A stretch of DNA of 64,000 nucleotides from Caldilineaceae bacterium (GTDB taxonomy: Bacteria; Chloroflexota; Anaerolineae; Caldilineales; Caldilineaceae), in NCBI GenBank assembly GCA_019637695.1, contig JAHBVG010000030.1, positions 1 to 64,000 of the forward strand, given 5' to 3'. The notes under the pieces are model-generated. The model was not told where the DNA came from and did no database searches. It worked only from the letters and a program-made list of their open reading frames with translations. Both the position numbers and the translations under genes were made by a program. Positions 8,609 through 18,022 of this stretch are shown here, piece by piece; position 1 is the first letter of the stretch, and every line of letters begins with the position of its first letter.

Positions 8609-10573
8609 ATGACTATCGATATAAAACCTGCGGTAAAGACATCTCCCGATTTCAAAGAAGCGACGCTTGATTCAGGCGTGCCTTCTGGCGAGATTCGGGA
8701 AAAATGGGATAAACACCGCTTTGAGATGAAATTGGTAGCGCCAGCTAACCGGCGTCGGTATTCGATCATTATGGTGGGTACGGGGCTGGCCGGCGCATCG
8801 GCGGCGGCGACGCTGGCAGAACAGGGCTACACCGTTCACACGTTCTGCTATCAGGATAGCCCGCGCCGCGCCCATAGCGTGGCGGCGCAAGGCGGCATCA
8901 ACGCCGCCAAGAACTATCGCAACGACGGCGACAGCATCTATCGCCTCTTTTACGACACTGTCAAGGGCGGAGACTATCGCTCGCGTGAGGCTAATGTCTA
9001 CCGGCTGGCTCAGGTCAGCAATAACATTATCGATCAGTGTGTGGCGCAGGGCGTCCCCTTTGCGCGTGAATATGGCGGTATGTTGGACAATCGATCCTTT
9101 GGCGGCGCGCAGGTCTCGCGCACCTTTTACGCGCGCGGACAGACCGGCCAGCAGTTGCTGTTGGGCGCGTATCAGGCGCTTGCGCGCCAAATCGCCAGTG
9201 GACAGGTCAAGATGCACACGCGCACAGAGATGCTCGATCTCGTGGTGATCGACGGGCGCGCCCGCGGCATCGTCACCCGCAACATGATCACTGGCGCCAT
9301 TGAGACCCATATCGCCGATGCCGTTGTGCTGGCAACCGGCGGTTATAGCAATGCCTACTATCTATCTACCAATGCCAAGGGCTGCAACGCCACGGCCATC
9401 TGGCGCGCTTACAAGCGGGGCGCTTATCTCGCCAATCCATGCTTCACACAGATCCACCCGACGTGCATCCCGGCGACAGGTGAACATCAGTCAAAGTTGA
9501 CGTTGATGAGCGAATCGTTGCGCAACGACGGACGGATCTGGGTGCCGCGCAATGTCGGCGAAACGCGCAAGCCCGGCGACATCCCCGAAGATGAGCGTTT
9601 TTACTATTTGGAAGAACGCTACCCCAGTTTCGGCAATCTTGTGCCGCGCGATGTGGCTTCGCGCAACGCCAAAGATGTGGTTGACAGTGGACACGGCGTG
9701 GGCGAACTGCGCAATGGCGTCTATCTCGATTTCACAGATGCCATCGCTCGCCTGGGCGAACATGTGATCCGTGAGCGCTACGGCAACCTTTTTGATATGT
9801 ACGCCAGCATCACCGGCGAGGATCCTTACAAGACGCCCATGCGCATCTACCCCGCCCTGCACTACACCATGGGCGGCCTCTGGGTGGATTACAATTTACA
9901 GAGCACGATCCCCGGTCTCTTCGTCATTGGCGAGGCCAACTTCTCGGATCACGGCGCTAACCGTCTGGGTGCCAGCGCGTTGATGCAGGGATTGGCCGAT
10001 GGGTACTTTGTGCTTCCGTATACCCTGCCCCACTATCTGGCGACCAACAAGTTCGAGAAGATCACGCCCGAACATGCCACGGCGCAAGCCATTCATACAG
10101 AGGTAGCGGATCGCACATCTCGTCTGTTGGCTGTGAATGGGAGCCGATCGGTCGATTCCTTCCACCGGGAATTAGGCAAGATCCTGTGGGAATACGCTGG
10201 CATGGGGCGTAATGAAGCTGGGTTAAAGAAGGCGCTGGAGCTGATCCCCGCGTTGCGCCAGGAATTCTGGGAGAATGTACGTGTCCTCGGTTCGGGCAAT
10301 GATCTGAATCAGAGCCTGGAAATGGCAGGCCGTGTGGCCGATTTCCTGGAATTGGGCGAGTTGCTCGTGATCGACGCTTTGCATCGCACTGAGTCTTGTG
10401 GCGGCCACTTTCGCGAAGAAAGCCAGACGCCCGATGGAGAGGCGCTGCGCGACGACGAGAACTTTGCATACGTGGCAGCCTGGCAATATAGCGGGGATGA
10501 TGCACGTCCGATCCTTAACAAAGAGCCGCTCACCTTTGAGTACGTGCCGCTGTCGCAGCGTAGTTATAAATAG
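8609..10573 (+). CDS. sdhA: Succinate dehydrogenase/fumarate reductase flavoprotein subunit
   Basis: 654 residues from ATG 8609; AGGAGG ends 11 bases upstream, whereas the in-frame TTG 8600 is only 2 bases from it. The FAD-binding G-x-G-x2-G is at residues 57-62, and His89 in [10 protein letters not shown] is the residue that carries covalent FAD in this family. HPTCIP, the active-site region around [11 protein letters not shown], and the FAD-capping motif [17 protein letters not shown] are present. The subunit oxidises succinate to fumarate, or the reverse, in the cytoplasm and passes electrons to SdhB. The N-terminal 50 residues before the Rossmann strand are longer than in E. coli SdhA, as is common in type-B enzymes. 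Confidence 0.95.
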   Translation: MTIDIKPAVKTSPDFKEATLDSGVPSGEIREKWDKHRFEMKLVAPANRRRYSIIMVGTGLAGASAAATLAEQGYTVHTFCYQDSPRRAHSVAAQGGINAAKNYRNDGDSIYRLFYDTVKGGDYRSREANVYRLAQVSNNIIDQCVAQGVPFAREYGGMLDNRSFGGAQVSRTFYARGQTGQQLLLGAYQALARQIASGQVKMHTRTEMLDLVVIDGRARGIVTRNMITGAIETHIADAVVLATGGYSNAYYLSTNAKGCNATAIWRAYKRGAYLANPCFTQIHPTCIPATGEHQSKLTLMSESLRNDGRIWVPRNVGETRKPGDIPEDERFYYLEERYPSFGNLVPRDVASRNAKDVVDSGHGVGELRNGVYLDFTDAIARLGEHVIRERYGNLFDMYASITGEDPYKTPMRIYPALHYTMGGLWVDYNLQSTIPGLFVIGEANFSDHGANRLGASALMQGLADGYFVLPYTLPHYLATNKFEKITPEHATAQAIHTEVADRTSRLLAVNGSRSVDSFHRELGKILWEYAGMGRNEAGLKKALELIPALRQEFWENVRVLGSGNDLNQSLEMAGRVADFLELGELLVIDALHRTESCGGHFREESQTPDGEALRDDENFAYVAAWQYSGDDARPILNKEPLTFEYVPLSQRSYK

Positions 10574-10614
10574 CCAATCCCTTCCACCGGAAGGTTTGAA
10601 TAGGGGGAATTCCC

Positions 10615-11370
10615 ATGAAGTTGAAGTTACGGATCTGGCGCCAAAAGAGCGCCGCTGACACAGGCAAGTTAGTCGATTATGAACTGCATGGGGTCAGCGC
10701 TGAGTCGTCCTTTCTCGAAATGTTGGATCTACTCAACGAAGCGTTGATCAATCGCGGCCAGGAACCCGTCGCTTTTGATCATGACTGTCGCGAAGGCATC
10801 TGCGGCATGTGTGGGGTGATGATCAACGGCGTGGCGCATGGGCCGGAGAAGGCGATCACCGCCTGCCAGCTTCACATGCGCCATTTCAAAGATGGCGACA
10901 CGATTGTGATTGAGCCGTGGCGGGCGGCTGCTTTCCCCATCATCAAAGATCTGGTGGTGGATCGCAGCGCCTTTGATCGGATTGTGGAGGCGGGCGGCTA
11001 TGTCACCGTTGCCACGGGGAGCGCGCCTGACGCCAACGCCATCCCTGTGCCGAAACAGAAGGCAGAGCTGTCGATGGATGCCGCCGCCTGTATCGGCTGC
11101 GGCGCGTGTGTGGCGGCCTGTCCTAACGGTTCTGCCATGCTCTTCACCGCGGCTAAGGCGGGTCATCTCAACCTCTTACCGCAAGGTCAGACCGAACGCT
11201 ACGCCCGTTCTGTAGATATGGTCGCCCAGATGGATGCAGAAGGGTTCGGTGGTTGTACCAATATTGGCGAGTGTACCGCTGTTTGCCCGAAAGAAATTAG
11301 TATGGACTTTATCGCCCTGCTCAACCGCGATCTATTCGTTGGTACGCTGGTTGGCGCCACCAAACGCTAG
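10615..11370 (+). CDS. sdhB: Succinate dehydrogenase iron-sulfur subunit
   Basis: 251 residues. The N-terminal ferredoxin domain has Cys58, Cys63, Cys66 and Cys84 for the 2Fe-2S centre ([11 protein letters not shown] then TACQ). The C-terminal domain has C-x2-C-x2-C-x3-C at 159-169 plus Cys214, Cys220 and Cys224 ([14 protein letters not shown]), giving the 4Fe-4S and 3Fe-4S centres. It links the flavoprotein to the haem anchor in the TCA cycle and respiratory chain. It begins 41 bases after sdhA and is followed by a strong terminator, which closes the sdhCAB operon. Confidence 0.95.
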   Translation: MKLKLRIWRQKSAADTGKLVDYELHGVSAESSFLEMLDLLNEALINRGQEPVAFDHDCREGICGMCGVMINGVAHGPEKAITACQLHMRHFKDGDTIVIEPWRAAAFPIIKDLVVDRSAFDRIVEAGGYVTVATGSAPDANAIPVPKQKAELSMDAAACIGCGACVAACPNGSAMLFTAAKAGHLNLLPQGQTERYARSVDMVAQMDAEGFGGCTNIGECTAVCPKEISMDFIALLNRDLFVGTLVGATKR

Positions 11371-11399
11371 TCCAAAGACCCGCCAGGTTTCAATAGGAC

Positions 11400-11438
11400 A
11401 AAAAGAGAGGCGGTCCTCTGAGGACCGCCTCTCTTTTT
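11400..11438. terminator. Bidirectional rho-independent terminator after sdhB
   Basis: Perfect 18-bp stem (11400-11417 and 11421-11438), 3-base loop, with an A run on the left and a T run on the right, so it can stop transcripts from both sides: sdhB from the left and the leader-like gene from the right. Confidence 0.9.
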
Positions 11439-11468
11439 GGTGCTTAAAACGGAACTTCTCAATTTTCG

Positions 11469-11527
11469 GTGGTAGGGGCGGGTCTCCGTGCCCGCCCACA
11501 ACGGGTGGACACAGGGGTCCACCCCTA
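11469..11527. repeat. GTAGGGGC-bounded inverted repeat
   Basis: Begins GTAGGGGCGGG and ends CACCCCTAC, with an inner dyad CGGGT...ACAGGGGTCC. Related intergenic elements with GTAGGGGC/GCCCCTAC ends, but different middles, occur at 17891-17961, 51380-51450, 51604-51632, 58088-58162 and 63678-63702. They do not encode anything. Confidence 0.6.
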
Positions 11528-11553
11528 CAAATTGAGAAGCTACCTTAAAACTG

Positions 11554-11973
11554 CTAAATCGAAACAGTCGCCAACGATCTGATCTGAGTCCTTGGGGCCT
11601 GGTGTCCTTCAATGCTTTCTTCCAACTCGATAGCTTGTTCCATCTGTCGTAGATGGCCCGATCCATTCCGGTGGAGGGCAAGCAGTTGTTGGGTAAAGCT
11701 TTGCAGTGTTGTGGCCCGAATCGAAAGGACAAGAGATTCTTCCTCGGTTGGGAGTGCAAACGATTCGCCGTTGAAACCTAGCGCCAAAGCTGTCGCCGGT
11801 TCGGTCAGCAATAGCTGGCAGAATCGTTGATTGACAACGGCTGCGCTCAGGAGCCGGTTGAGATCAACGCTCCACTGATTGGCCTTCTCATTACGATTCC
11901 GAGACTTCTCCTGTTGTCTCTGTTGATCCTTTTGCTGGTTATGGATGTGTATATAGGGGGTAAAATAGTTCAT
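11554..11973 (-). CDS. RiPP-leader-like (Os1348/NHLP-type) protein
   Basis: 139 residues. After a polar Gln/Lys-rich N-terminus (1-32), residues about 35-100 read like the nitrile-hydratase/Nif11-derived leader fold: LNRLLSAAVVNQRF, CQLLLTEPATALALG, LPTEEESLVLSIRATTL, FTQQLLAL. The pattern L-x3-A-x2-N/D-x2-F-x3-LL-x2-P-x2-A-L followed by T-x-E-E is shared with the Os1348 family of NHLP-clan proteins. The C-terminal 40 residues are hydrophilic and lack a Cys, Ser/Thr or Gly-rich core, so this may be a leader-like domain protein and not a RiPP precursor. Its ATG overlaps the stop of the DUF5317 gene (ATGA), so the two are translationally coupled. No maturase is nearby. Confidence 0.5.
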   Translation of the reverse strand: MNYFTPYIHIHNQQKDQQRQQEKSRNRNEKANQWSVDLNRLLSAAVVNQRFCQLLLTEPATALALGFNGESFALPTEEESLVLSIRATTLQSFTQQLLALHRNGSGHLRQMEQAIELEESIEGHQAPRTQIRSLATVSI

Positions 11974-12593
11974 GATTCACGCACTTTTCTTCTCAAATTC
12001 AAGCTAAATATGGAGCCAGTTGAGGTGGTTGTTTGATCACCACCCGCCTGCCATAAAAGGTAAAATGCACCTAACGCTATCACCACATCACCCAAACTAT
12101 AGGCCGCAGATTGGGGATACCAGGCAGGTGTTACAAATCGGTCGCTTAGCCACGGGAATAATGTCTGGCTGGGCAGTAAAACAATGTCTTTTGAGCGCCC
12201 GAACCTTTCCCCGATTTGCCAGCTTTCCGCTGGCAGATCTGGCATCAGCCGCATGATCGTCTCTGGGCTAACGGGCATCAGGCCGCCATTGGCCAGAATG
12301 ACCGTCAAATTTAATAGCAGGCCCAGGCCCAAGATCCAGAAGGCCGGTGTGCGACGATTCATCCACACAAAGAAGCAAAGGCCAATTTGTGAGATAACCA
12401 GGGCGACGCTCGCCGCTTCCTTAGAAAAGAGTTGGCCGGTTGCAGGCAAGTAGAAAGCCAGTATCTGCGGGATGATGGCTACGGAAACAAGCCACATCCA
12501 ATGGATTTCCGGCAACCGGAAGGGCCGGTTCATTAACCAGGCCCGAACCAGACCTGCGGCATATCCTGAGACGAGAGCAGGAAGTAATATCAC
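11970..12593 (-). CDS. DUF5317-family membrane protein
   Basis: 207 residues from GTG 12593. Five to six hydrophobic helices are present, with the first at the very N-terminus (MILLPALVSGYAAGLV) and the last near 170-190. The signature is an external loop ILANGGLMPVSPETI, followed by LFPWLSDRF-x-PAWYP and AYSLGDVVIALGAFYLLW, which I recognise from DUF5317 proteins of actinobacteria and Chloroflexota. Function is unknown; the conserved NGG-x-MP loop and polar residues between helices suggest a binding or sorting role. It starts 30 bases after the small peptide gene and overlaps the leader-like gene by 4 bases, forming a tight three-gene unit. Confidence 0.75.
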   Translation of the reverse strand: MILLPALVSGYAAGLVRAWLMNRPFRLPEIHWMWLVSVAIIPQILAFYLPATGQLFSKEAASVALVISQIGLCFFVWMNRRTPAFWILGLGLLLNLTVILANGGLMPVSPETIMRLMPDLPAESWQIGERFGRSKDIVLLPSQTLFPWLSDRFVTPAWYPQSAAYSLGDVVIALGAFYLLWQAGGDQTTTSTGSIFSLNLRRKVRES

Positions 12594-12623
12594 GGCGAAA
12601 TCTGAATGCTATATCCTAAGAAA

Positions 12624-12770
12624 TCAACCACCTGGGATGTTACCGCCAGACAAAGGAGCGCCTGCACCCAGGACAAAAAGACCAAGCGTAACCAGAGCAA
12701 TTAAAACTTGCAGATGGCGGGAATCGATAGTGCGGGAAGCCAGGTTGATCTGTTGAAGATGGCGTTTCAT
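12624..12770 (-). CDS. 48-residue hydrophobic peptide, first gene of the DUF5317 unit
   Basis: ATG 12770 has AAGGAG 7 bases upstream, the best ribosome-binding site of the unit; a longer open frame reaches 12878 but lacks such a site. The peptide has a basic N-terminus (MKRHLQQ), one hydrophobic segment of about 17 residues (VLIALVTLGLFVLGAGA), and a Gly/Pro-rich tail PLSGGNIPGG. Such short peptides ending in GAGAP plus a Gly-rich tail are, to my recollection, seen beside DUF5317 genes in other Chloroflexota, but no function is known. It could be a membrane microprotein partner of the DUF5317 protein or a secreted signal whose end is released from the helix. Confidence 0.65.
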   Translation of the reverse strand: MKRHLQQINLASRTIDSRHLQVLIALVTLGLFVLGAGAPLSGGNIPGG

Positions 12771-12939
12771 GTGGAATCTCCTTTTGAAAATCCAAACGAT
12801 TAGGTTTGGTTGCGCTCTTATGAACATCACTGTAGATGATTTTATTCTGCCAGCGGGCAGGCTCAGAAGAGGCATCAAAAGAGGCTCAAGCTAGGAAGCG
12901 CATGGGTACTGAGGAGGGTAATGTATGCTGGCGGAAGAC

Positions 12940-13116
12940 CGCAGACCGTGGACCGCAGGTTGCAAGTGGCAGGTTGCAAGTCAATGTCAGTAAGTTAAGG
13001 AATGCAACGCTCGAAATCCTGCGGAGTTAGCACGCCGCTGTCCTCAGCGCTATGTGCGGCTATTCTCCTGTAGACCCACACCTGGGGGTGCTGACTCCGC
13101 ACTTAACATAATGACT
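12940..13116. repeat. MITE-like family 2, copy 1, with GGTTGCAAG word cluster
   Basis: 12981-13116 matches the reverse complement of 51478-51585. It is bounded by GTCA[GT]TAAGTTA on the left and TTAACATAATGAC on the right, with inner inverted arms GCGGAGTTAGCACGCC (about 13021) and GGGGTGCTGACTCCGC (about 13085). About 135 bp with no coding frame. It is preceded (12940-12980) and followed (13119-13128) by repeated GGTTGCAAGTG words. The rest of 12771-13208 shows no gene. Confidence 0.7.
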
Positions 13117-13208
13117 TTAGGTTGCAAGTGACAGTTGTCCACGCAATGCATTGCACGGTTCACGCATTACGTTTCACCAATTGCCTGGGAGAGTACGCTA
13201 GCTGCTCT

Positions 13209-16200
13209 TTACGCCATCAGTTGATCGTAGAGTTTTTCTGTTTCCGGCGAAGGGGGAATGCCAAATTCGTCGAGTAAAGCGGTGTAACACAATTCATACT
13301 GGCGCGCGATGTCAGCGCGATTGCCGCGTTGAGCGTGGGCGCGCATAGCAAGGCGGTGCGCGTTCTCAAGGCAAGGATCATCGGCCAGTAGGGTTTGGCA
13401 GCGAATCAGCGCGTTTGTGGGGTCGTCTGTCTGTAGATAAATGTCGGCAAGCTCTAGCATCGCATCGACATGCAGCCGCCGCAAACGTTCACGTTCCAAT
13501 TGCGCCCAGGCGGGATCCAACTCAGGGAGATAATCGCCCTGATAGAGTTCGCTGACACGCAATAGCGCAGTCCGTTTTTCCTCTACAGAGGTGACAGCGC
13601 GGGCGGCAGCAACCGCTCTTTCGAAGATTTCGACATCGTACTCGTAATCCAAGGTGCGGTTAAAATAGTAGAGATCGTTTTCAAAAATGACTGCCTCTTG
13701 ATCGAGCGCGCTGCGCAGGCGGTAAATGGCATTCTTGAAGCGTGTTTTCAACTGGCCAGGTGTGGAATCAGACCAGAAGATTTCGCCGACTTCCTCTTTG
13801 GTCAGGCCCTCTTCGTGGGCGATAAAACAGAAGAAGAGATCACGCGCCGATTGTGTTTGCCACTCACTGTTCTCGACAACTTTCCCGTTGAAGATGACTT
13901 CGCCTCGGCCAAATGTGCGAATTTGCAGTTGAGGACGTTTGGCGACAGAACTCGACAGGAACGGTTCAATCTGCTGGCGCAATTGGTGGCGTAATTCTGG
14001 GGAATTCTGGTTGAATACCCTTACTTGATCCAGCAACCGTGCCAGCCCTGTCTTACACTCTTCTTCAATCTCGACGCTTTCCAAAATAGATCTGATATTG
14101 TGACCAGCGGTGACAAGCGGATGCCAGTTTTCCAGTTCTGCGGCAATGCGGATGCCTTGAGCAACTGCTTCCGACGCACTCGAACGATTGCCACAATCAT
14201 GATGAGCGGCCCCTAAGAATAAGTGCGCTTTGGCAAATTCGACGCGCTGATCCGTTTTGGCGAGGCTTGCAACCGCTTCTTGGAGCGGATCGATTGCATC
14301 GCATTTCCGCCCGCCTAACAGATGATATTGCCCCACCACCATGCGGAACAAGCCATGCTCGAATGGCGATGTTTCTTCGGATACCAGACGACTGGCAGCA
14401 TCCAGAAATATTTTTGCGTCTTGTTGTCGATCCTTAGGCAGCGCCAGCAGAAGCAGCGCCAGATTCAAATGTAGAAGAAGGAATCGCTCATTAATCGAAC
14501 GCGCCAGAGGATAGGCTCGCTCGTAGAATTCGGTAGCAATGGCTGGCACTTTCAGATCGGCAAACAGGTCGCCGATGCTGGCAAGTGTGTACGCTTCCAT
14601 CCGTGTAAAGCCGCTCCGTCTGCAATACTCCATTGCCTCTATGAGTCGTTGCAACGCCGCAGGGTAGTTCCCTTGCAATTGATAGAGTACACCAAGATTA
14701 TTTAAAACATTCGCCTGACCAAGAATGTTGTGTAAATTGCGCCAGTTTTCAAGGACTTGTTCAAAGAAGGTCAAAGCTTTCTGGTAATGACCCGTACCTG
14801 CATGAGCTATACCGATTTCCAAAGTTATGGTTGTATCGTTTTGTAGATCTTTCGAGCGGATATAGGTCTGTCTTGCCAGTTCCAGATGATAAATTGAACT
14901 TGTATAATTTCCTATAACATAATCACAGAGACCTTGAATGCGGCGCGCTTCAGCTTGCACACCATTGACTATTGTGGATATGGGGCTATCAACATCCTCT
15001 ATTCTTTTTATGAGCAAGAGCGCTTGATCAGCATCGTTCACGGCAAGTTGATAGCTGCCAGTCTGATAATAGGTAAGGGCCCGGCGCACCAGCGTCTGTG
15101 CAAGCGCTAGAGAGTTATCCGCAGCTTCCAGCGTGGTCACTGCCTCACTTAAGTATCGTAGCCCATCTTCAACTTGACCTATATTGACCGACACAATGCC
15201 GTATAACGAAACAAGAAGCGGATCGCTCTGTCTTATCTCTAGGGGCAGCGAATCTAGCCATTTTGAGAGGACATAATACCGTCCACTCTTGAGCAACGGC
15301 GTCCCTGCGTTTTTGATAAGGCTGGTCAATGCCTCAATATCGCCCAGATTTTGATAAATGAGATAAGCGCGCTCCCAGTTATTTGACTGCGCATAGTAAT
15401 CTGCCAGGCGATGCTGAATCACCTGCGCTTCCTCTGGGGCTTCACGTTCAATAATCTTCTGGAGGAACTGCTGGAAGAGATGATGATAGCGCATCCATGT
15501 GCCCGCCTCACCCACACCAAGCACAAATAGATTGTCATGAAAGATGGTATCGAGCATTCCTTGCCAGCTTTGGCCGGGCGGCGGCGCCCCTAAGATCGAC
15601 TCACACAGCGAAGCGTTAAATTCTTCCAAAAGCGATGTACGTAGAAGAAAGTGACGGATCGTCTCTGATTGACGATTGAGGACCTGTTGCGCCAAATAAT
15701 CGTAAAGATCAATCCCAGAGACGCGCGAGAGACGCGCCCAATTGGTGATCTCACTGTTGTTACGTAGAGAGGAGAGGAGGAGACCGGTGATCCATCCCTC
15801 GGTGGTTTGCAGGAGTCTGGTCAACTCGTCTTCAGAAAGCGATACCCCATACTTTTGGTGGAGGAGATCCTGAATTTCATCCTTTTGAAAGCGCAATTCC
15901 TCAAAGCTGAGACCGCCCACATAGGAGCGCGCAATCATTAGAGGGAGATCAGGGAGTGAAAGCAGTGTACGCGACAGCAGCGCAAGATGGCAATGATCCC
16001 CGCTCAGTTGGACAAACTGGCTAAGGAACTCTTCGATTTCCACCTGACCATGCACAAGATGGTAATCGTCCACAACCACCATAAAGTGTTCGTGGATCTT
16101 TTCATAGATCTCATTGACCAATACCGTTACCAATTGCTTGCTTGTAAGACGATTGAGCAGCAACATCTCGGGTCTGGCTAAAACAGAATCTGCCAGATCT

Positions 16201-16472
16201 GGAAAGCGGCGGATAATGGCGCTGACGAAATACGTAAAAAATCGCGGAAAATCGAAATCCGACTCATCCACCGAATACCAGCAGACCTTAATATCGGCCT
16301 GATGCGCGAAGTCGATGAAGAGTGATGTCTTCCCGTAGCCGGCTGGCGCTACTGCTAAGATCAACCGATAATCGACCAGATCGTGTAGCAGATCTAATAA
16401 CCGCGGTCGAGAAAGCAAATCTGGCCGCCGGCGTGGTATCACTACTTTCGTCTGGATGATGGATTGTTGCAT
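13209..16472 (-). CDS. MalT-like STAND ATPase with TPRs and C-terminal BTAD domain (transcriptional regulator)
   Basis: About 1087 residues from ATG 16472; a frame extending to 16553 adds a non-conserved N-terminus. Residues 1-25 include the MalT-type TKVVIPRRRPDLLSRPRL, followed by a P-loop APAGYGKTS and Walker B VVVDDYHLV. A long central region (about 330-830) is made of TPR-like helix pairs. The C-terminus (about 845-1085) has a winged helix (RTFGRGEVIFNG...NAIYRLRSAL) and a BTAD domain ending near the stop with YDQLMA. This places the DNA-binding module at the C-terminus, the reverse of the SARP order seen at 58252-61815. Such proteins sense a ligand through the TPR/STAND part and activate operons. 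The target is not evident. Confidence 0.85.
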   Translation of the reverse strand: MQQSIIQTKVVIPRRRPDLLSRPRLLDLLHDLVDYRLILAVAPAGYGKTSLFIDFAHQADIKVCWYSVDESDFDFPRFFTYFVSAIIRRFPDLADSVLARPEMLLLNRLTSKQLVTVLVNEIYEKIHEHFMVVVDDYHLVHGQVEIEEFLSQFVQLSGDHCHLALLSRTLLSLPDLPLMIARSYVGGLSFEELRFQKDEIQDLLHQKYGVSLSEDELTRLLQTTEGWITGLLLSSLRNNSEITNWARLSRVSGIDLYDYLAQQVLNRQSETIRHFLLRTSLLEEFNASLCESILGAPPPGQSWQGMLDTIFHDNLFVLGVGEAGTWMRYHHLFQQFLQKIIEREAPEEAQVIQHRLADYYAQSNNWERAYLIYQNLGDIEALTSLIKNAGTPLLKSGRYYVLSKWLDSLPLEIRQSDPLLVSLYGIVSVNIGQVEDGLRYLSEAVTTLEAADNSLALAQTLVRRALTYYQTGSYQLAVNDADQALLLIKRIEDVDSPISTIVNGVQAEARRIQGLCDYVIGNYTSSIYHLELARQTYIRSKDLQNDTTITLEIGIAHAGTGHYQKALTFFEQVLENWRNLHNILGQANVLNNLGVLYQLQGNYPAALQRLIEAMEYCRRSGFTRMEAYTLASIGDLFADLKVPAIATEFYERAYPLARSINERFLLLHLNLALLLLALPKDRQQDAKIFLDAASRLVSEETSPFEHGLFRMVVGQYHLLGGRKCDAIDPLQEAVASLAKTDQRVEFAKAHLFLGAAHHDCGNRSSASEAVAQGIRIAAELENWHPLVTAGHNIRSILESVEIEEECKTGLARLLDQVRVFNQNSPELRHQLRQQIEPFLSSSVAKRPQLQIRTFGRGEVIFNGKVVENSEWQTQSARDLFFCFIAHEEGLTKEEVGEIFWSDSTPGQLKTRFKNAIYRLRSALDQEAVIFENDLYYFNRTLDYEYDVEIFERAVAAARAVTSVEEKRTALLRVSELYQGDYLPELDPAWAQLERERLRRLHVDAMLELADIYLQTDDPTNALIRCQTLLADDPCLENAHRLAMRAHAQRGNRADIARQYELCYTALLDEFGIPPSPETEKLYDQLMA

Positions 16473-16749
16473 AGCCACTCTAGCTGCGTAATATCTTACG
16501 CCTATGTAGGAATTGGGGGATATTTCCATACAATAACTAGGTTCCATTGACATTTTTAGAGACAGGGGCAGCCATCTACCCGACGAAATGTCAATAGAGC
16601 CTAGTATACTACGTTCGCATTTGCATGGCTAGAATAAGATTTTGGTAAGAAGAGGGAGAGTTACTTTATGGAGCTTCCTTATTCGTAAGGTTTGGGTCGA
16701 ATAAGAGTGAGTCAGGCTGGTACATGGCAACTTAAAGGTAAATGGTTAT

Positions 16750-16884
16750 GGGTGTGTTCAAAATGAGTTGGTCGTCTAGGTAGGGGTTTGGGTAGACGGC
16801 TCACAAATATCGTCTGCGTACGCCATTGCTCGTCTGCCATCCATCCAAACCCTTACGAATCATCAACCCATTCTGAATACACCC
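16750..16884. mobile_element. MITE-like family 1, copy A (complete)
   Basis: 135 bp with terminal inverted repeats of about 20 bases: left GGGTGTGTTCAAAATGAGTT, right the complement of GGGTGTATTCAGAATGGGTT. Inner inverted arms flank the centre: TAGGGGTTTGGGTAGACGG and CATCCATCCAAACCCTTA. No transposase is encoded. It ends 6 bases before the stop codon of the kinase gene. Copies B and C are in the opposite orientation. Confidence 0.8.
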
Positions 16885-16889
16885 AATTG

Positions 16890-17819
16890 TTATTTATCTT
16901 CTGCAGAATCAGGCGCGCCGCGGAACCAGTGGAGAAGCCGTTGCGGAAAAGAAGAAGTTTCAAGCGGTGGCGCAGAGAGTTTGGCTTCTTCAAGCGCAGT
17001 CACAAATTCTGCCCCTGTTTGGAAGCGATGCGCAGGATCTTTGGCGATTGCCTTTAAGATCACAGCCTCAGTCGCTGCCGATACATAGCCAAACTTAGAA
17101 GGTTTCGTCGGACTCTCTTGTAGATGTGCATCCAGAATTTCCTGACGGCTACCATAAAAGGGTCGGCGCCCGCTCACCATTCGGTAAAGGATAATGCCCA
17201 GCGCATAGAGATCGGCGCGTCCATCAATGGCAGCATCATTGCGAATCTGTTCAGGTGACAGAAAGGAGGGCGTGCCATAGATGCCTTCATCCTCTTGAGT
17301 GGACATTTGCCGATCCAGCGCAGCCCCAAAATCAAAGAGGAGCGCCCGCCGTTCCTGGTCGATCAGAATATTCGCTGGCTTCAGATCGCGATGAACGATC
17401 CCCTGCGCGTGGATAAAATCAAGCGTGGTCGCCACTTGTTGGGCGATCGTCAAGGCAGCCATTTCACCAATCGTCTTGTGGGTCGTCAGGAAATCTTCGA
17501 GTGTTTGGCCCTTAATCAAGGCCATGGCAATGTAGGGACGGCCTTGCTGTTCTCCATATTCATAGACGGGCACAATGCCGGGGTAGCGCAGTCGCGAGAG
17601 GATCTGATATTCCTGACGAAAGAGTGTGCGGATTCTGGGCTGGCTGGCCGCAGCCGGGGAAAGCACCTTTAACGCTACCTGTTGTCCATCCTGACCGCGC
17701 GCACTATAGACGACGGATACTGCACCTTCGCCCAGTTTTCGCTCAATTTGGTAAGGACCAAATTGCTGCAGCGGATGCAAGAGACCTGCGCCTGCATAAC
17801 CTTGGAGAGGGTGGCTCAT
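16890..17819 (-). CDS. Ser/Thr protein kinase (PknB-like, soluble)
   Basis: 309 residues from ATG 17819, preceded by GGGAG; an upstream TTG would add seven residues. A complete Hanks-type kinase domain spans about residues 20-280: Gly-rich loop LGEGAVSVVY, VAIK-type VALKVL, catalytic loop HRDLKPANIL, DFG as LLFDFGAA, and the activation segment ending GTPSFLSPEQ. All catalytic residues are intact. Only about 30 residues follow, with no transmembrane helix and no sensor domain, so it acts in the cytoplasm and probably depends on a partner for its signal. The adjacent MalT/BTAD regulator on the same strand is a possible partner, but the MITE and about 270 bases of spacer separate them. Confidence 0.9.
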   Translation of the reverse strand: MSHPLQGYAGAGLLHPLQQFGPYQIERKLGEGAVSVVYSARGQDGQQVALKVLSPAAASQPRIRTLFRQEYQILSRLRYPGIVPVYEYGEQQGRPYIAMALIKGQTLEDFLTTHKTIGEMAALTIAQQVATTLDFIHAQGIVHRDLKPANILIDQERRALLFDFGAALDRQMSTQEDEGIYGTPSFLSPEQIRNDAAIDGRADLYALGIILYRMVSGRRPFYGSRQEILDAHLQESPTKPSKFGYVSAATEAVILKAIAKDPAHRFQTGAEFVTALEEAKLSAPPLETSSFPQRLLHWFRGAPDSAEDK

Positions 17820-17890
17820 ATTTCTCCCGTCAGGTAGCAAATGGGTGACTCTTGTGCATTATAAACGAAAACTCTGGCTTGACAAGTAGA

Positions 17891-17961
17891 TATAGGGGCA
17901 TTAGGTGCGGCCATTAAGCCAGTCAAGAAGCAGTCCCGTCGCCGCACCCATGCCCCTACAA
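17891..17961. repeat. GTAGGGGC-type inverted repeat
   Basis: Arms TAGGGGCATTAGGTGCGGC and GCCGCACCCATGCCCCTA pair with two mismatches around a 30-base loop. Intergenic, between the kinase start and the amt terminator. Confidence 0.55.
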
Positions 17962-17963
17962 CA

Positions 17964-17998
17964 AAAAGGAGGGGGTGGCAGCGCCACCCCCTCCTTTT
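17964..17998. terminator. Rho-independent terminator after amt
   Basis: Perfect 16-bp stem (17964-17979 and 17983-17998) with a 3-base loop. The minus-strand reading ends in a T run, 25 bases past the amt stop codon. Confidence 0.85.
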
Positions 17999-18022
17999 CT
18001 ATCTAAAATGCTTGCGGAACAA

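Noticed and set aside
11554..11973. Leader-like protein as a true RiPP precursor
   Set aside because: The C-terminal 40 residues lack a Cys/Ser/Thr-rich or Gly-rich core and no maturase or exporter lies nearby; kept only as leader-like.
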